Positions 8,632 to 19,013 of a stretch of 64,000 nt of DNA are shown in pieces. The first letter of the stretch is position 1. Each line of letters begins with the position of its first letter. The DNA comes from Hippasteria phrygiana (Eukaryota > Echinodermata > Asteroidea > Valvatida > Goniasteridae): assembly GCA_037893225.1 (NCBI GenBank), contig JAZGUH010000197.1, positions 1,612,001 to 1,676,000 of the forward strand, given 5' to 3'. The translations under genes and the position numbers were made by a program. The notes beneath the pieces are model-generated. The model had not been told where the DNA came from. It saw nothing but the letters and a program-made list of their open reading frames with translations, and ran no database searches.

Positions 8632-10800
8632 GATTGCCGAACTCGTCCGTGTAATGTACATGTGTGTACGTGTACACACACAAACGTGTCGCAAAGTTGA
8701 GATCCAAACAATTTCGATTATTTCCAACGGTTGTAAATGAAATGCTACTTTAAATTGATGGCACATGCCTCTCAGTAATAACATGAATAACAATATTGCG
8801 CTGAAAAGTCACAATTTAAGAATTGCAATTGTTAGAACTCATTTCCAAACATGCTGATTAAAGAAGGTGCAATGATTTGCAGTAGGTTTGACAAACATTA
8901 AATTTTGGGGTACAAGTTGACGCGGGTACGATTTAACCTGGGTACGAGTTGACCCATTATACCGACAAATCCTATCGCCCGTTATGCCCGGGAAGACCAA
9001 AATCAGCCTATCAGGCGTCGGCCTCTCGCGCTGTCGGTGGCCAAGTCCGACATTCAACCTATTTTTCAAAATCGAGCTCATGAAACACATAATAAATTGA
9101 TCATGATTATGTTTGTGATTTTGTCCGAAACGAATGCAAAAACTAACTTGAACTATAGATCAAGGAACAGGGCCCAATTCCATAGCGCTGTTACCTGTTA
9201 GTTTGATGTTTCGCTCACGCATGCACCAACTCCCTGACGACCGGTTTTTGTTGTTGATAAACAAACCTTTCCGCCCGATAGCAATGCACGTCTTGGACAC
9301 GCGTTTTTCCATTTCAGCTTGAATTTCTTCATATTACAAGTCTAAATTTTCCAAACCTGTCGAAATGTTTGCCATCATAGGGAACCAGAATAAATAAACT
9401 ATAACTTGATTTTGAAATCAGCATTTTATCGCTCAGAACAAAAAAGTTGTGATTTTTCCCGAACCCCCCGCACATTGTCTTGGCCCACCAGACGTCGCGT
9501 CGCGTCCAGCCCGTGAAACACTGGCAAAATTAGTTCCAAATCTCGCTTCGCACAACGCAGCAACACGGAACATGCGTCGCGTACCACGAGCCAGACTAAG
9601 TCTGGCAATGGACTTATGGCATCCACGCACAATACGTATACGGTACCAGTCTGGTTTCCGCCACGCAAGATGTCTCGGGGTTGTTACAAAATAATCGTTT
9701 TGCTTCTGTACATCAAACGAATTGGCTAATTAACCACGGTTTTCTGCTAACGGAACCCTCGCCCATTTCATAGACTGTATAAAGCAGTAAGGACAGCGAA
9801 GGGCCAGCTAACTTCAGAAGCAGGATTTGCTTAAATTAGTGACGCAACCATATATAAATCTCCATGTATGCGCAAGCGTTTAATAGCAAGACTTACCTAC
9901 GCTTATGCTTAAGCAAATTTTCCTGCTATGGTTCGTACAACTTTTCTGCTTTTAAGCATGGTTGAACAACCAACGCCGGGAGAGTATACAGCGCGTGCTG
10001 TGGATTGTGCTGGTTTAAGGGCAACGCGGCCCAGCATGACGTATAAAGAATTTGTCAAGAAGTAGAACGATTTGATTTACACATTACGCGGGGCACTGTG
10101 GAAGCAGCGGGCCACCGGCCAACTAAATTCTCACTACATACGTTCCGTAGTTCCGTAGACTTGTTCCGTATATGGCAATCGATGGATGTATTTAATCAGC
10201 TACATGTATGTGTCCCCTTTGTGTTATGTTTGTTCTGCTTGCTCTAATTTTTCTGGTGATTTTCACGGCAAGGTTGCGTTCAGCCCACCCACTAGACTAT
10301 CGACGGGTACCAGCAAATTGTGTAGATACCAACAGTCAATTCGCGTGAACCAGCTGATTTATTTAGAGCTTATCAGCAGGAGGCACAAACCACGTGCGAG
10401 CAGGCCCAAGTGCAGGGCTAGCTAGCTAGAGAAGCATTGAAGCATTCTCAATGAATGGTTGAAATGGATACGCCCACTAATTTGCATAGATTTAAATATG
10501 GCTCAGTCTACACAAAACCACATTTTGAGAAGTTTTCAGGGTTAACTTTATGAAAATTACACTGGGGGTAACACAAAGAATAACACTAGTGGTTAAGTTT
10601 TGACAACAACTTCTTTGCAATACAATCGGCATAATTTGGTCTAATTGCGGTGAAAATGAGCATTTTTTAGCTGCCTACCATGAATAGAAATTACACCATT
10701 TTTGTAGACTATCGGATCGCTTGATCAATGTCATTCGGTGATTTTCTTAAAACGTCCCCCAGTACGAATCACCAAGCCACCAAGTGGTCAATCATCTTTG
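8632..10800. other. No gene recognised; one imperfect inverted repeat
   Basis: The only structure I see is an imperfect inverted repeat: AGCAGGATTTGCTTAA near 9821-9836 against TTAAGCAAATTTTCCTGCT near 9909-9927. Open frames up to 84 codons are unrecognised. Confidence 0.5.
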
Positions 10801-11081
10801 TATCTATTGCTCCCCCACCCCTCCCCCGGGCTGCTCCACCCAAGATGTGGGGTTGTCACTTTTGAAGTGACCAAATCCCCACCCCTGGGGCAAAATTTTA
10901 GTGACAATTCCCAACATACATGGGTGGGGCACCCCCACCTGATGGTTCTGAACTTCTGATGATGTGGGAACAATGGCAAAATGAGTGACCAAAATCCCCA
11001 CCCTGGGGCTTAAAAAACGTGACCAAACCCCCACATAAGATGTGGGGCAGCACGGGGGGAAGGGTGGGGGAACAATCGATA
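10801..11081. mobile_element. 281-bp foldback (MITE-like) element, C/G-rich
   Basis: The two ends are inverted copies of each other over about 60 bp. The left end starts TATCTATTGCTCCCCCACCC at 10801. The right end, read on the minus strand from 11081, starts TATCGATTGTTCCCCCACCC. The similarity continues through CTGCYCCA and ATGTGGGG. Inside are repeated phrases such as GTGACCAAATCCCCACC and its variants. No target duplication is obvious and no protein is encoded. The family was not identified. Confidence 0.7.
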
Positions 11082-11225
11082 GGCGCATTATTTACACTAA
11101 ATAAAAAGTTCGAAAGGATGATGTCACTTCGACTAGAACCTCGCTTACAAGGAAATTAATCAATTTGCTGGTAAAAAGAAAGTATCACCGATTTTTTAAG
11201 GGAAAATTGGGGTTCCGAAAAAAAT

Positions 11226-11331
11226 TGCTGATTTTAGAAACGATATCGGCGATATCTCGATTTTTCGATTTTTAAAAACATGTAGCCGATATCGCATCAT
11301 CGCGATTTTATCGTCGTATCGCCCAGCACTA
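11226..11331 (-). mobile_element. hAT-like transposon terminus (one end only)
   Basis: Read on the minus strand from 11331 the sequence starts TAGTGCTGGGCGATACGACG and continues with AAAATCGCGATGATGCGATATCGGC. This has the YARNG start of hAT termini and repeated CGATATCG-like subterminal motifs. The element body would lie to the left of 11331. I could not find the partner end or a matching copy of the flanking octamer GCCCCTTC, so the copy is probably truncated. Confidence 0.5.
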
Positions 11332-13917
11332 GCCCCTTCCATAACAAGGAAAATTATGACCAAGAATTTATTTTGTGTTGGCCGGGGGAATTTAAAAATA
11401 TATATTCTAATAAATCTTAGGGCGAGGATTGAGGGGCGGTGATATACATATACGGGATCTATCACGGGAACGTGCATTATATGTGGACGTAAACATTTTA
11501 GTTGTTTTTGTCGAGTACGGACCCATGGGTAAGGACACCTTTTCCCCAACGGTGGAGCCAGTCTGTCAAGTTAAATTTGGTCTAGTATAAAATCTGGAAT
11601 AGCAAAACCGGGCCTTTTTATCAATCCACTTTTAACCTCTACTATGAAAAAAAAGGATATACATTTTTAAATAAAATTATTTGGATTGGAAATATCCCCC
11701 GAATCGTTTATCCATGTGCATATGTACACAAACCAGGGTTGAAATTTCATGTTCATTTCAGTTTCCGTCATTTATCGAATCAAATTTTCCACGGTCTTTG
11801 ACAAAAAATTCCAAATAAAATCTTGGCTCAAAAAAAAAAGCCTTTCCAGAGAATGTTTGCCAGCCCCATTGTTCAAATTATACAATGTATCTCTTGTTTA
11901 TTATAAGTATTAATTTGTGTTCAGTGGCAGGCCACCTGACTTTGATGACATGGCGCTAGTTTATGGAACTAGTTCTTTGCTGATGGACAGTCATGATAAT
12001 ATCTCAACCAATTAAATGAGCCGGTTTCCGGCAAATAAATATGCCATTGGTTGCAGTTACTGGCTCTGCGCATGCTGGAGTCATCGGCCATAGGAATTCA
12101 CAGCTGGCTCCTGTACACGACTTTTTGTGTGTGTATTTTTTCCTACATCTAGCCGAAGTATAAAGCCCAAGGGCCCCAAGTTGCGGTTTTGCGGGTCGGT
12201 ATTCCATGGACCAGTCACTCTGTAATGTAACTATTCATATTTAAATGAGCTGGCGGGTCTGCGGGAGGACGGGTATATTCAAGTCTTTTCCGTTCCAGGC
12301 GGGGCTAGCCCGGGTTGTTAAGGGCTCTTTTGTTAAAATTGGTCTTGGGGATCCCGCAGAATGGACGGGGCGCGGAACAGTCAGTCAATTATGAGATGCC
12401 GCCTAAGGGGCCATTCAAAATTTTCAATGGATCTCCCCACTTTAACATGTGCCCTGATGACTTCTAGTGTTTCATAATCAGCTTCTGACCTAGCGCTGGC
12501 AATACTGATTTCTTTTTTCGTAGTCGATATTTTTTTTCCCGCTATATCGCCAATGATATCGCCGCGACTATTGAAATTCACTAGTGTGCTGATCTGTGTG
12601 TATTCTGGTGCATGTACATGTATGTAAAAGCCAATAAACCATAAATGTACAAATGTATGGCAAGGGGGAAATTATTGGGGAACACTGCCATAGCCGTCCC
12701 CTTCCCCAAAAAATATTGGGGGTGTGACTCTCCCATCCCCCCAGGATCGCCGCCCAAGACACCTACACATTATGTGAATGACACTTCTAGAACGTCTCCA
12801 ACGGGAGGTTTCAACTGACTACATGTCCATGGAACAATTGCAGTCAACCATGAGGTTGAATGACCTCCTCGTTCCCTGAGTTTTATGATGTTGAAACTTG
12901 GATGAAAGCTTTTCTTCAACGGTTCAGGAAGTCACAATTTTTTACAGCACCCAAAACCTAGACGATATTTAAAAGTAATCATTACTGAGATGGATATCAT
13001 TGTTGATCAGAATCATTCGGGTACTAATTAGTGGGCCGAATTAGCCTTTTCCAAAATAAAGTGTGCCCAGGGTATAATCTTTCAGCATGCACGGTGCACG
13101 GCCGCGGGCGGGCAGCCGCACGGGTATTTATCGCCGCACCGATGCGGTGATAGGCCGGTATTCTTAAACATCTCAGTTGATGATGGCCAGTGTAGAGGCT
13201 AGATGTAAAATTTGTGGATTACAAATGTAGTTTGTTATTCAAAGTGTTATTCTAATCCCTCATACCATTGGTGGCATTATAAAGCTGTATTGTGATTAAA
13301 TAAGGAATTGGTCTCTCCGCTGAGCTTTTGTATAATGATTTGTATGAATATCAAATGAAGTGAAGAAGGTTGCTGAAAAAAAGAAAGAACCTTCGCGTGT
13401 GACTTAACAGGCAAATCTAAACATACATTTATATCCCAGCCGCGGCCCCCTGTGTACCCCAGCCCCGTCCAAAACGACAGCGCTGTCGGGCCCATCCACC
13501 CAGTCACCCTGTGCCGTTCCTTCCTCAACGGGCGACTTGCCTCAACGGACGACTTGTCTTCCCATTTGACAAAAAAACGGTTGAGTTGTCTCAACGGTCT
13601 AGTTGTCTCGAGTCGAGTCGGCCAACGGTCGAGTTGTCCGAGCCCCACTACATCATAGTTCATACATGTAGGTTTGTACACAAATTTTCACCGCGGCCTC
13701 CACCTTTAAGTTTACCCCTCTTGAGCAAAGAATCGCATTCTCTTATGCCCTAAAAAAAACTTTTCCTGAGAGGATTTCGGTTTTGCAAGGCTATGGCGAG
13801 GTGAAATTTGTTTATGTTTGGTTGTAGGCCTGTGCAGGCCGAATGGAACTCTTGCCTCCTAACCTTACACTAGTCATGCTACTTTGCTAGTCTGTACGCT
13901 AAAAAGGAAATGTTTAC
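11332..13917. other. No coding feature; probable intron of the MiT/TFE-like gene
   Basis: If the exon at 13918-14156 is real, this DNA is the start of its first intron on the minus strand. I searched it for the next conserved MiT/TFE segment (an SRI-LRQQLMR-like peptide) and did not see it. Between 13500 and 13645 there are loose repeats of CAACGG and GAGTTGTC without a clear unit. A C/T-rich stretch lies near 12690-12745. Confidence 0.45.
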
Positions 13918-14156
13918 CTTTCAACTGGTGTGCTGCGTAACTCATAAAAACTTGAATTAGTGAAACAACTCTGTATGTCTTCTTCTGGTAGGCATATCCC
14001 AGATCCCGGTCCAGATGCTGACGACACGGACCCGGTACCGGTAGTATCACCTTGGTCTTGAAAGCCCAAGTTTTGCTTGACTTCCCCAAACAAATCAAAA
14101 GTCTCGTCGTCATCCAAATGGAGATCAAACTCCAAATCAATGCCCGATTCTTGCAT
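13918..14156 (-). CDS. Mitf: First coding exon of a MITF/TFE3-like transcription factor (partial gene)
   Basis: The ATG at 14156-14154 opens 79 codons plus two bases, ending at a donor site (AAAG|GTAAAC, GT at 13917-13916). The peptide starts MQESGI and near its end has SFYELRSTP (residues 69-77). The A isoform of vertebrate MITF starts similarly with an ESGI motif and has YYELKSQP before its exon boundary, and TFE3 has ESGI and SFYELKSQP. Between these anchors the peptide is acidic (DLHLDDDETFDLFGEV, residues 12-26) and then Gly/Ser-rich (38-53). MiT/TFE proteins are bHLH-leucine zipper factors controlling lysosome, stress and pigment-cell genes. The ESGI region has been described as a phosphodegron in TFE3/MITF. 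The upstream in-frame extension to 14291 lacks conserved character, so the inner ATG was chosen. No later exon was recognised. The call rests on two short motifs plus the splice site. Confidence 0.6.
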
Positions 14157-14484
14157 TTGGCAAAATTTTGCGATAGAAAAAAATAGCGATAGATGAGATA
14201 TGAAACAAGAAGAAATCTGACAGTCCCGGTAATAACTATTATTGAAATGAACCCAAATCTCAACATAAAAGCCGGATGTACATGTGTACATTCGTTCCGA
14301 ATTAATTAATTAATTAATCAAGCAAACACCAACGTTACAACACCGATCCAGCATCGCGATCAGTGATATCCATGCGTTAACGTTGGTTCACGCGCAAAAT
14401 TTTGCGTAATGGATGGAGCGAACCAGCGGTTGGATCGAACGGGCTTCCAGCGCTGCAACTACGTCTATGGGCATTTCTCAAACC
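14157..14484. other. Upstream region of the MiT/TFE-like exon, with an (AATT)n run
   Basis: This is the 5' side of the putative first exon. A run of AATT units lies at about 14300-14319. I see no clear TATA box at a sensible distance and no E-box or CLEAR-type GTCACGTGAC site. Confidence 0.45.
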
Positions 14485-14676
14485 CTGGCTTCGGCTTGGG
14501 CTTCGGCTTCGTCTCCAGCTATTCCCCAGTCTCCAGTAAATAAATAAACAGGCTCATACCTGGCTCTTGGTTAAAACAAAAGACTTTGGTCTACATGTAG
14601 CAAAAAACAGTGTCCTAGATCTTGCCAAATCTGGGGACATAAAATTACGCGAAGCCGAAACCCGAGCCCAAACCAG
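14485..14676. repeat. 192-bp foldback with GGCTTCGG-type arms
   Basis: The left arm 14485-14511 (CTGGCTTCGGCTTGGGCTTC and on) is the inverted counterpart of 14650-14676 over 27 bp with about five mismatches. The arms are themselves made of a degenerate GGCTTCGG/GGCTTGGG repeat. No open frame or target duplication was seen. It sits about 330 bp upstream of the MiT/TFE-like start codon. Confidence 0.7.
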
Positions 14677-15948
14677 GTACTCCATGGGACGAGAGGCCGA
14701 AAGTGCTTTAGTTTATGAGTTACGTGATCTGGTTTGCAGAAGTTTATAAACATTTCCAGTTCTGTAAATTATGATGTACTCAATCGAAAAAACTGTGTTC
14801 CCACATCCACAAATTGTTTGGGAATGAGAAATTTACGACAAAAACAAGCCCGAAATGTCCATTAGAAAAAAGTAAGAAACAGCGCCCTCTATTGACACAA
14901 TGGACAAACATTTTGCACGCATTGCATGCGATCGAGGCGGGTGCGCCTGTCTTCCAGAACCTTTATTCAGTTAAATTTTGGCCTTTTCTAATTTCTAAAC
15001 CAAGGTGCTTAATTAGTTATTTTTAGTTTGAAATAATCACGGAGACCCTAAATAATAGGATCTCTGGTAATTTACTTTCCTTTTTAAAAAATGTACTACG
15101 AATTGTGACCTACAGAAAACTGTCGATTCTTTGATCTATAGATCATGTTATCAGCTTTGAAACTAGGTTTGATCGAGTGTCCCACAAAAACCATAAATCA
15201 AACCAGGTAATATATATTCCTTGACTAAATTTACTTTTGGAGTTTCCTCATATAATATCACGTTATCATTGATGCAAAGTAAAAAAATAATACAGATAGC
15301 TGCCAGATAACTGATCATAAAATCCCTGAAATGGGTCAGTTCGCATAATTCAATTTAACTTGAATTTTGATTAAAATTTGTAAGAACGATTTGGAAAAAT
15401 CAACAATTACAAAACAAAGACTGTTTCTGTAACATTATTTTATTCCAACTTCAACCAAAATAAATACATGTATATGTACCAAGATGGAAAATAGTAATGG
15501 CAGGTCCCGCTTGGTAAAATTTGACATTGAGCAATATAGTTTGTTCATGCTCATTCAAAACAGGTAGTAGTTCATATTTATTTCATAAAAGATTAAAGTC
15601 CCTATTAAAACATTTTCACAAAGAAAAACATTTTATCCATACCATTTTTCTATGGACAAAATTGGCAATTTGATTTTCGGCCTTTATGGAAATGGGGAAC
15701 AAAGTCATACTTTCTCAATACCAGTGTGTAAACATGTTCAGACATAAATGAACCCGACCATGCCAATGTAATGTCACTTCTTTAGTGGAACAACGTGAAT
15801 TACAGTATGTGTATGACTGTCAAATACAAGACAAATACATAAATTACGGTTAGGAAAATACACTTACACTTCTGAACACTTCAATTTGGGATTAGACAGT
15901 GTACATGTGTGTATGTCTAAAGTTGGACTCCAAGTTCACTCTATTCTG
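14677..15948. other. No feature recognised
   Basis: AT-rich sequence without coding signatures, repeats with ends or RNA genes that I can support. Confidence 0.5.
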
Positions 15949-16137
15949 TGGAAGAAGTTCCATATCCGGACATCACTTATACCTTGTGCACAAAGTCTAT
16001 GGGCCATGACAGAAAAAGAATAAGTTGAAAAATGTTCCCTCAAAAATTCGTGTTTCTTCATCAGATTTACACGTTTTGGTAGTTTTTAAGTCATATTAAG
16101 GGAAAATAAGTGATGTCCGGATATGGAACTCTTTCCA
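15949..16137. mobile_element. 189-bp foldback (MITE-like) element
   Basis: The arms 15949-15980 and 16106-16137 are inverted copies over 32 bp with only two or three mismatches. They share the core GTTCCATATCCGGACATCAC. The loop is about 125 bp and has no coding content. Size and arms fit a miniature inverted-repeat element, but I see no flanking duplication, so the outer limits are uncertain. Confidence 0.72.
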
Positions 16138-16847
16138 AAAATAGTTCTCTGTGCCAAGTTATTTTTTTTCTTATAACTATCACCGCCTAATAAAAAACCA
16201 ACCAATTTCCTCTCTCACAGCGTGTGTGTTACAACCTGTCAATCGATAGGTTTTGATAGCAGTTGGGTCCATTTTGGCACAGGGAGAGGGAGCTGAACAA
16301 GGGATGAGATTTGGCTATAAATACACAAAAAAGTACAGTACAAATGATAGAAAATCTCAAACATCTCGCGCGAAATCGTGATAGGCCAGCTGTGCTCTTA
16401 TCAAACAGCTGTCGGAAAGCTAGCTGTTTGGAACAGTGTGACGTCACTTCAAAATGGCTGACACCAGTTGAAATCGTTGCACGGAAGACTATGGAGTCCA
16501 AGTTTACTTTAACCCTAACGTCCTAGGCGTTCATTTGGGGTCCAGTACACTGTTATGTACTACAAAATACTACTCAATTCTCATAGACATAGACCAGTGT
16601 AGTAATAGTACTCCATACTGCAGTTTACTCAAGTAGTAATTTTGAATTTTTGTAGTATTCAGTGACGCAGGGTTAATGTCCAATTTCGGAAAATGGTGAG
16701 TAACTAGCAGTTAGCAGTTGGGGATAGCTAAGACGACATGCAGAGAACACATCCAGATCGTTAAAAACGCTGTCCACAACAAGAATTTTTGAAATTCTCA
16801 CTACACGAACATATCGGCAGCTAGGAGGATCCGGGTTTTACCTACTT
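16138..16847. other. No gene; contains a CRE-like site
   Basis: The palindrome TGACGTCA occurs at 16439-16446 and is followed eight bases later by AAAATGGCTGAC. A small inverted repeat AAACAGCT/AGCTGTTT flanks 16403-16429. The pairing of a CRE with an ATGGC box resembles some animal promoters, but no transcript start or exon follows that I can recognise. Confidence 0.4.
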
Positions 16848-16946
16848 CCGTTCATCTGGACATTGGCAAACGTTAAAAACAGTCACAATGCAGTAAACGT
16901 GAGAACGCACACAGAGTTCACTTGAAAGAAATTTGTTGCGAGGTTT

Positions 16947-16959
16947 GAATTTTCTCGAA
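16947..16959. promoter_or_regulatory. Heat-shock-element-like motif, representative of satellite A
   Basis: GAATTTTCTCGAA gives three perfect alternating units, GAA-nn-TTC-nn-GAA, which is the minimal binding pattern for heat shock factor. An offset fourth TTC follows (AGAGTTC). By eye 11 of 22 monomers keep all three units (those anchored at 16971, 17675, 18113, 18575, 18810, 19014, 19454, 19917, 20496, 20936 and 21606). Most of the others lose either the first GAA (TAAATTTTC) or the third (CTCCAAG), some both. Binding is an inference. Confidence 0.5.
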
Positions 16960-19013
16960 GAGTTCTAACGCTATGAGGCTGGCGATGGTATCAAATTGTT
17001 GCGCTAGATCTAAGCTAATATACTTGTAAAAAATTACTGGATTTGGTCAAAATTCCATTCAATTATGAACATGGAAAGGAGGGGCGATCGCCTGGAAATT
17101 TGGCAAACTTTAAGCTGTCACAATGCAGTAAATGGAAGAACGCACATAGAGTTCACAAGAAGAAATTTGTTGCGAGTTTTAAATTTTCTCGAAGAGTTCT
17201 AATGCTATAAAGCTGGCGATGGTCTCAAATTGTTGCGCTAGATCTAAGCTACACATACGTGTACAAATGACTCGATTTGGTCAATATTCCATTCAATTAT
17301 GAACAGGGAAAGTTGGGGCGTTCATCTGGAAATTTGACAAACGTTAAGCTGTCACAATGCAGTAAACGTGAGAACGCACACAGAGTTCACTTGAAAGAAA
17401 TTGGTTGGGAGGTTTAAATTTTCTCGAAGAGTTATAACGCTATGAAGCTGGCGATGGTCTCAAATTGTTGCGCTAGATCTAAGCTACCCATACGTGTAAA
17501 AAATACTGGATTTGGTAAATATTCAATTCAATTATGAACAATGAAAAGAGGGGCGATCGTCTGAAAATTTGGCAAACGTTAAGCCGTCACAATGCAATAA
17601 ACGTGAGAACGCACACAGAGTTCACTTAAAAGAAGTTTTTTGCGAGGTTTGAATTTTCTCGAAGAGTTCTAACGCTATGAGCCTGGAGATGGTATCAAAT
17701 TGTTCCGCTAGATCTAAGCTACCCATACGTGTAAAAATTACTGGATTAAAGGAGGGGCGTTCATCTGGAAATTTTGCAAACGTTAAACAGTCACAATACA
17801 GTAAACCGGAGAACGCACACAGAGTTCACGGGAAGAATGTTTTTGCGAGGTTTAAATTTTCTCGAAGAGTTCCAACGCTATGAAGCTGGCGATGGTCTCA
17901 AATTGTAGCGCTAGATCTAAGCTACCCATACGTGTAAACAATACTGGATTTTGTAAATATTCAACTAAATTATGAACAATAAAAGGATGGGCGATCGTGT
18001 GGAAATTTGGCAAACGTTAAGCCGTCACAATGCAGTAAACGTAAGAACGCACACAGAGTTCACTTGAAAGAAATTTGTTGCGAGGTTTGAATTTTCTCGA
18101 AGAGTTCTAACGCTATGAGGCTGGCGATGTTCTCAAATTGTTGCGCTAGATCTAAGCTACCAATACGTGTAAAAAATACTGGATTTGGTCGAAATTCAAA
18201 TATGAACAGAGAAAGGAGGGGCGTTTATCTGGAAAGTTGGCAAACCTTAAACAATCACAACACAGTAACCGGAGAACGCACACAGAGTTCACGGGAAGAA
18301 CCTTTTTGCGAGTTTAAAATTTTCTCCAAGAGTTCCAACGCTATGAAGCTGGCGATGGTCTCAAATTGTAGCGCTAGATCTAAGCTACACATACTTGTCA
18401 AAAATACTGGATTTGGTAAAAATACCATTGAATTATAAACATGGAAAGGAGGGGCGATCGCCTGGAAATTTGGCAAACTTTAAGCTGTCACAATGCAGTA
18501 AATGGGAGAACGCACATAGAGTTCACGGGAAGAAGTTTTTTGCGAGTTTTGAATTTTCTCGAAGAGTTATAACGCTATGAAGCTGGCGATGGTCTGAAAT
18601 TGTTGCGCTAGATCTAAGCTACCCATAAGTGTAAACATTACTGGATTTGGTAAATATTCAATTCAATTATGAACAATGAAAGGAGGGGCGATCGTCTGAA
18701 AATTTGGCAAACGTTAAGCCGTCACAATGCAGTAAACGTGAGAACGCACACAGAGTTCACTTAAAAGAAGTTTTTTGCGAGGTTTGAATTTTCTCGAAGA
18801 GTTCTAACGCTATGAGCCTGGAGATGGTATCAAATTGTTGCGCTAGATCTAAGCTACCCATACGTGTAAAAATTACTGGATTAAAGGAGGGGCGTTCATC
18901 AGGAAATTTGGCAAACGTTAAGCCGTCACAATGCAGTAAACGTAAGAACGCACACAGAGTTCACTTGAAAGAAATTTGTTGCGAGGTTTGAATTTTCTCG
19001 AAGAGTTATAACG

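Noticed and set aside
8366..8707. 113-codon minus-strand open frame
   Set aside because: No recognisable domain, splice context or coding-like bias; it also runs through an ACATGT/GTGTAC simple-repeat stretch and contains the 8592-8631 hairpin.
12488..12570. Second hAT-like terminus (CTAGCGCTGGCAATACTG and CGATATTTTTTTT nearby)
   Set aside because: It resembles the end at 11331 only loosely, faces away from it, and has no flanking duplication. Too weak to annotate.
14157..14291. Longer start for the MiT/TFE-like exon at 14291
   Set aside because: The extra 45 residues are hydrophobic and unlike any MiT/TFE N-terminus, while the inner ATG places ESGI at residues 3-6 as in MITF-A.
16439..16463. 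Promoter formed by TGACGTCA and AAAATGGCTGAC
   Set aside because: The ATG there opens only five codons before a stop and no exon follows. A single CRE palindrome is not enough to call a promoter.
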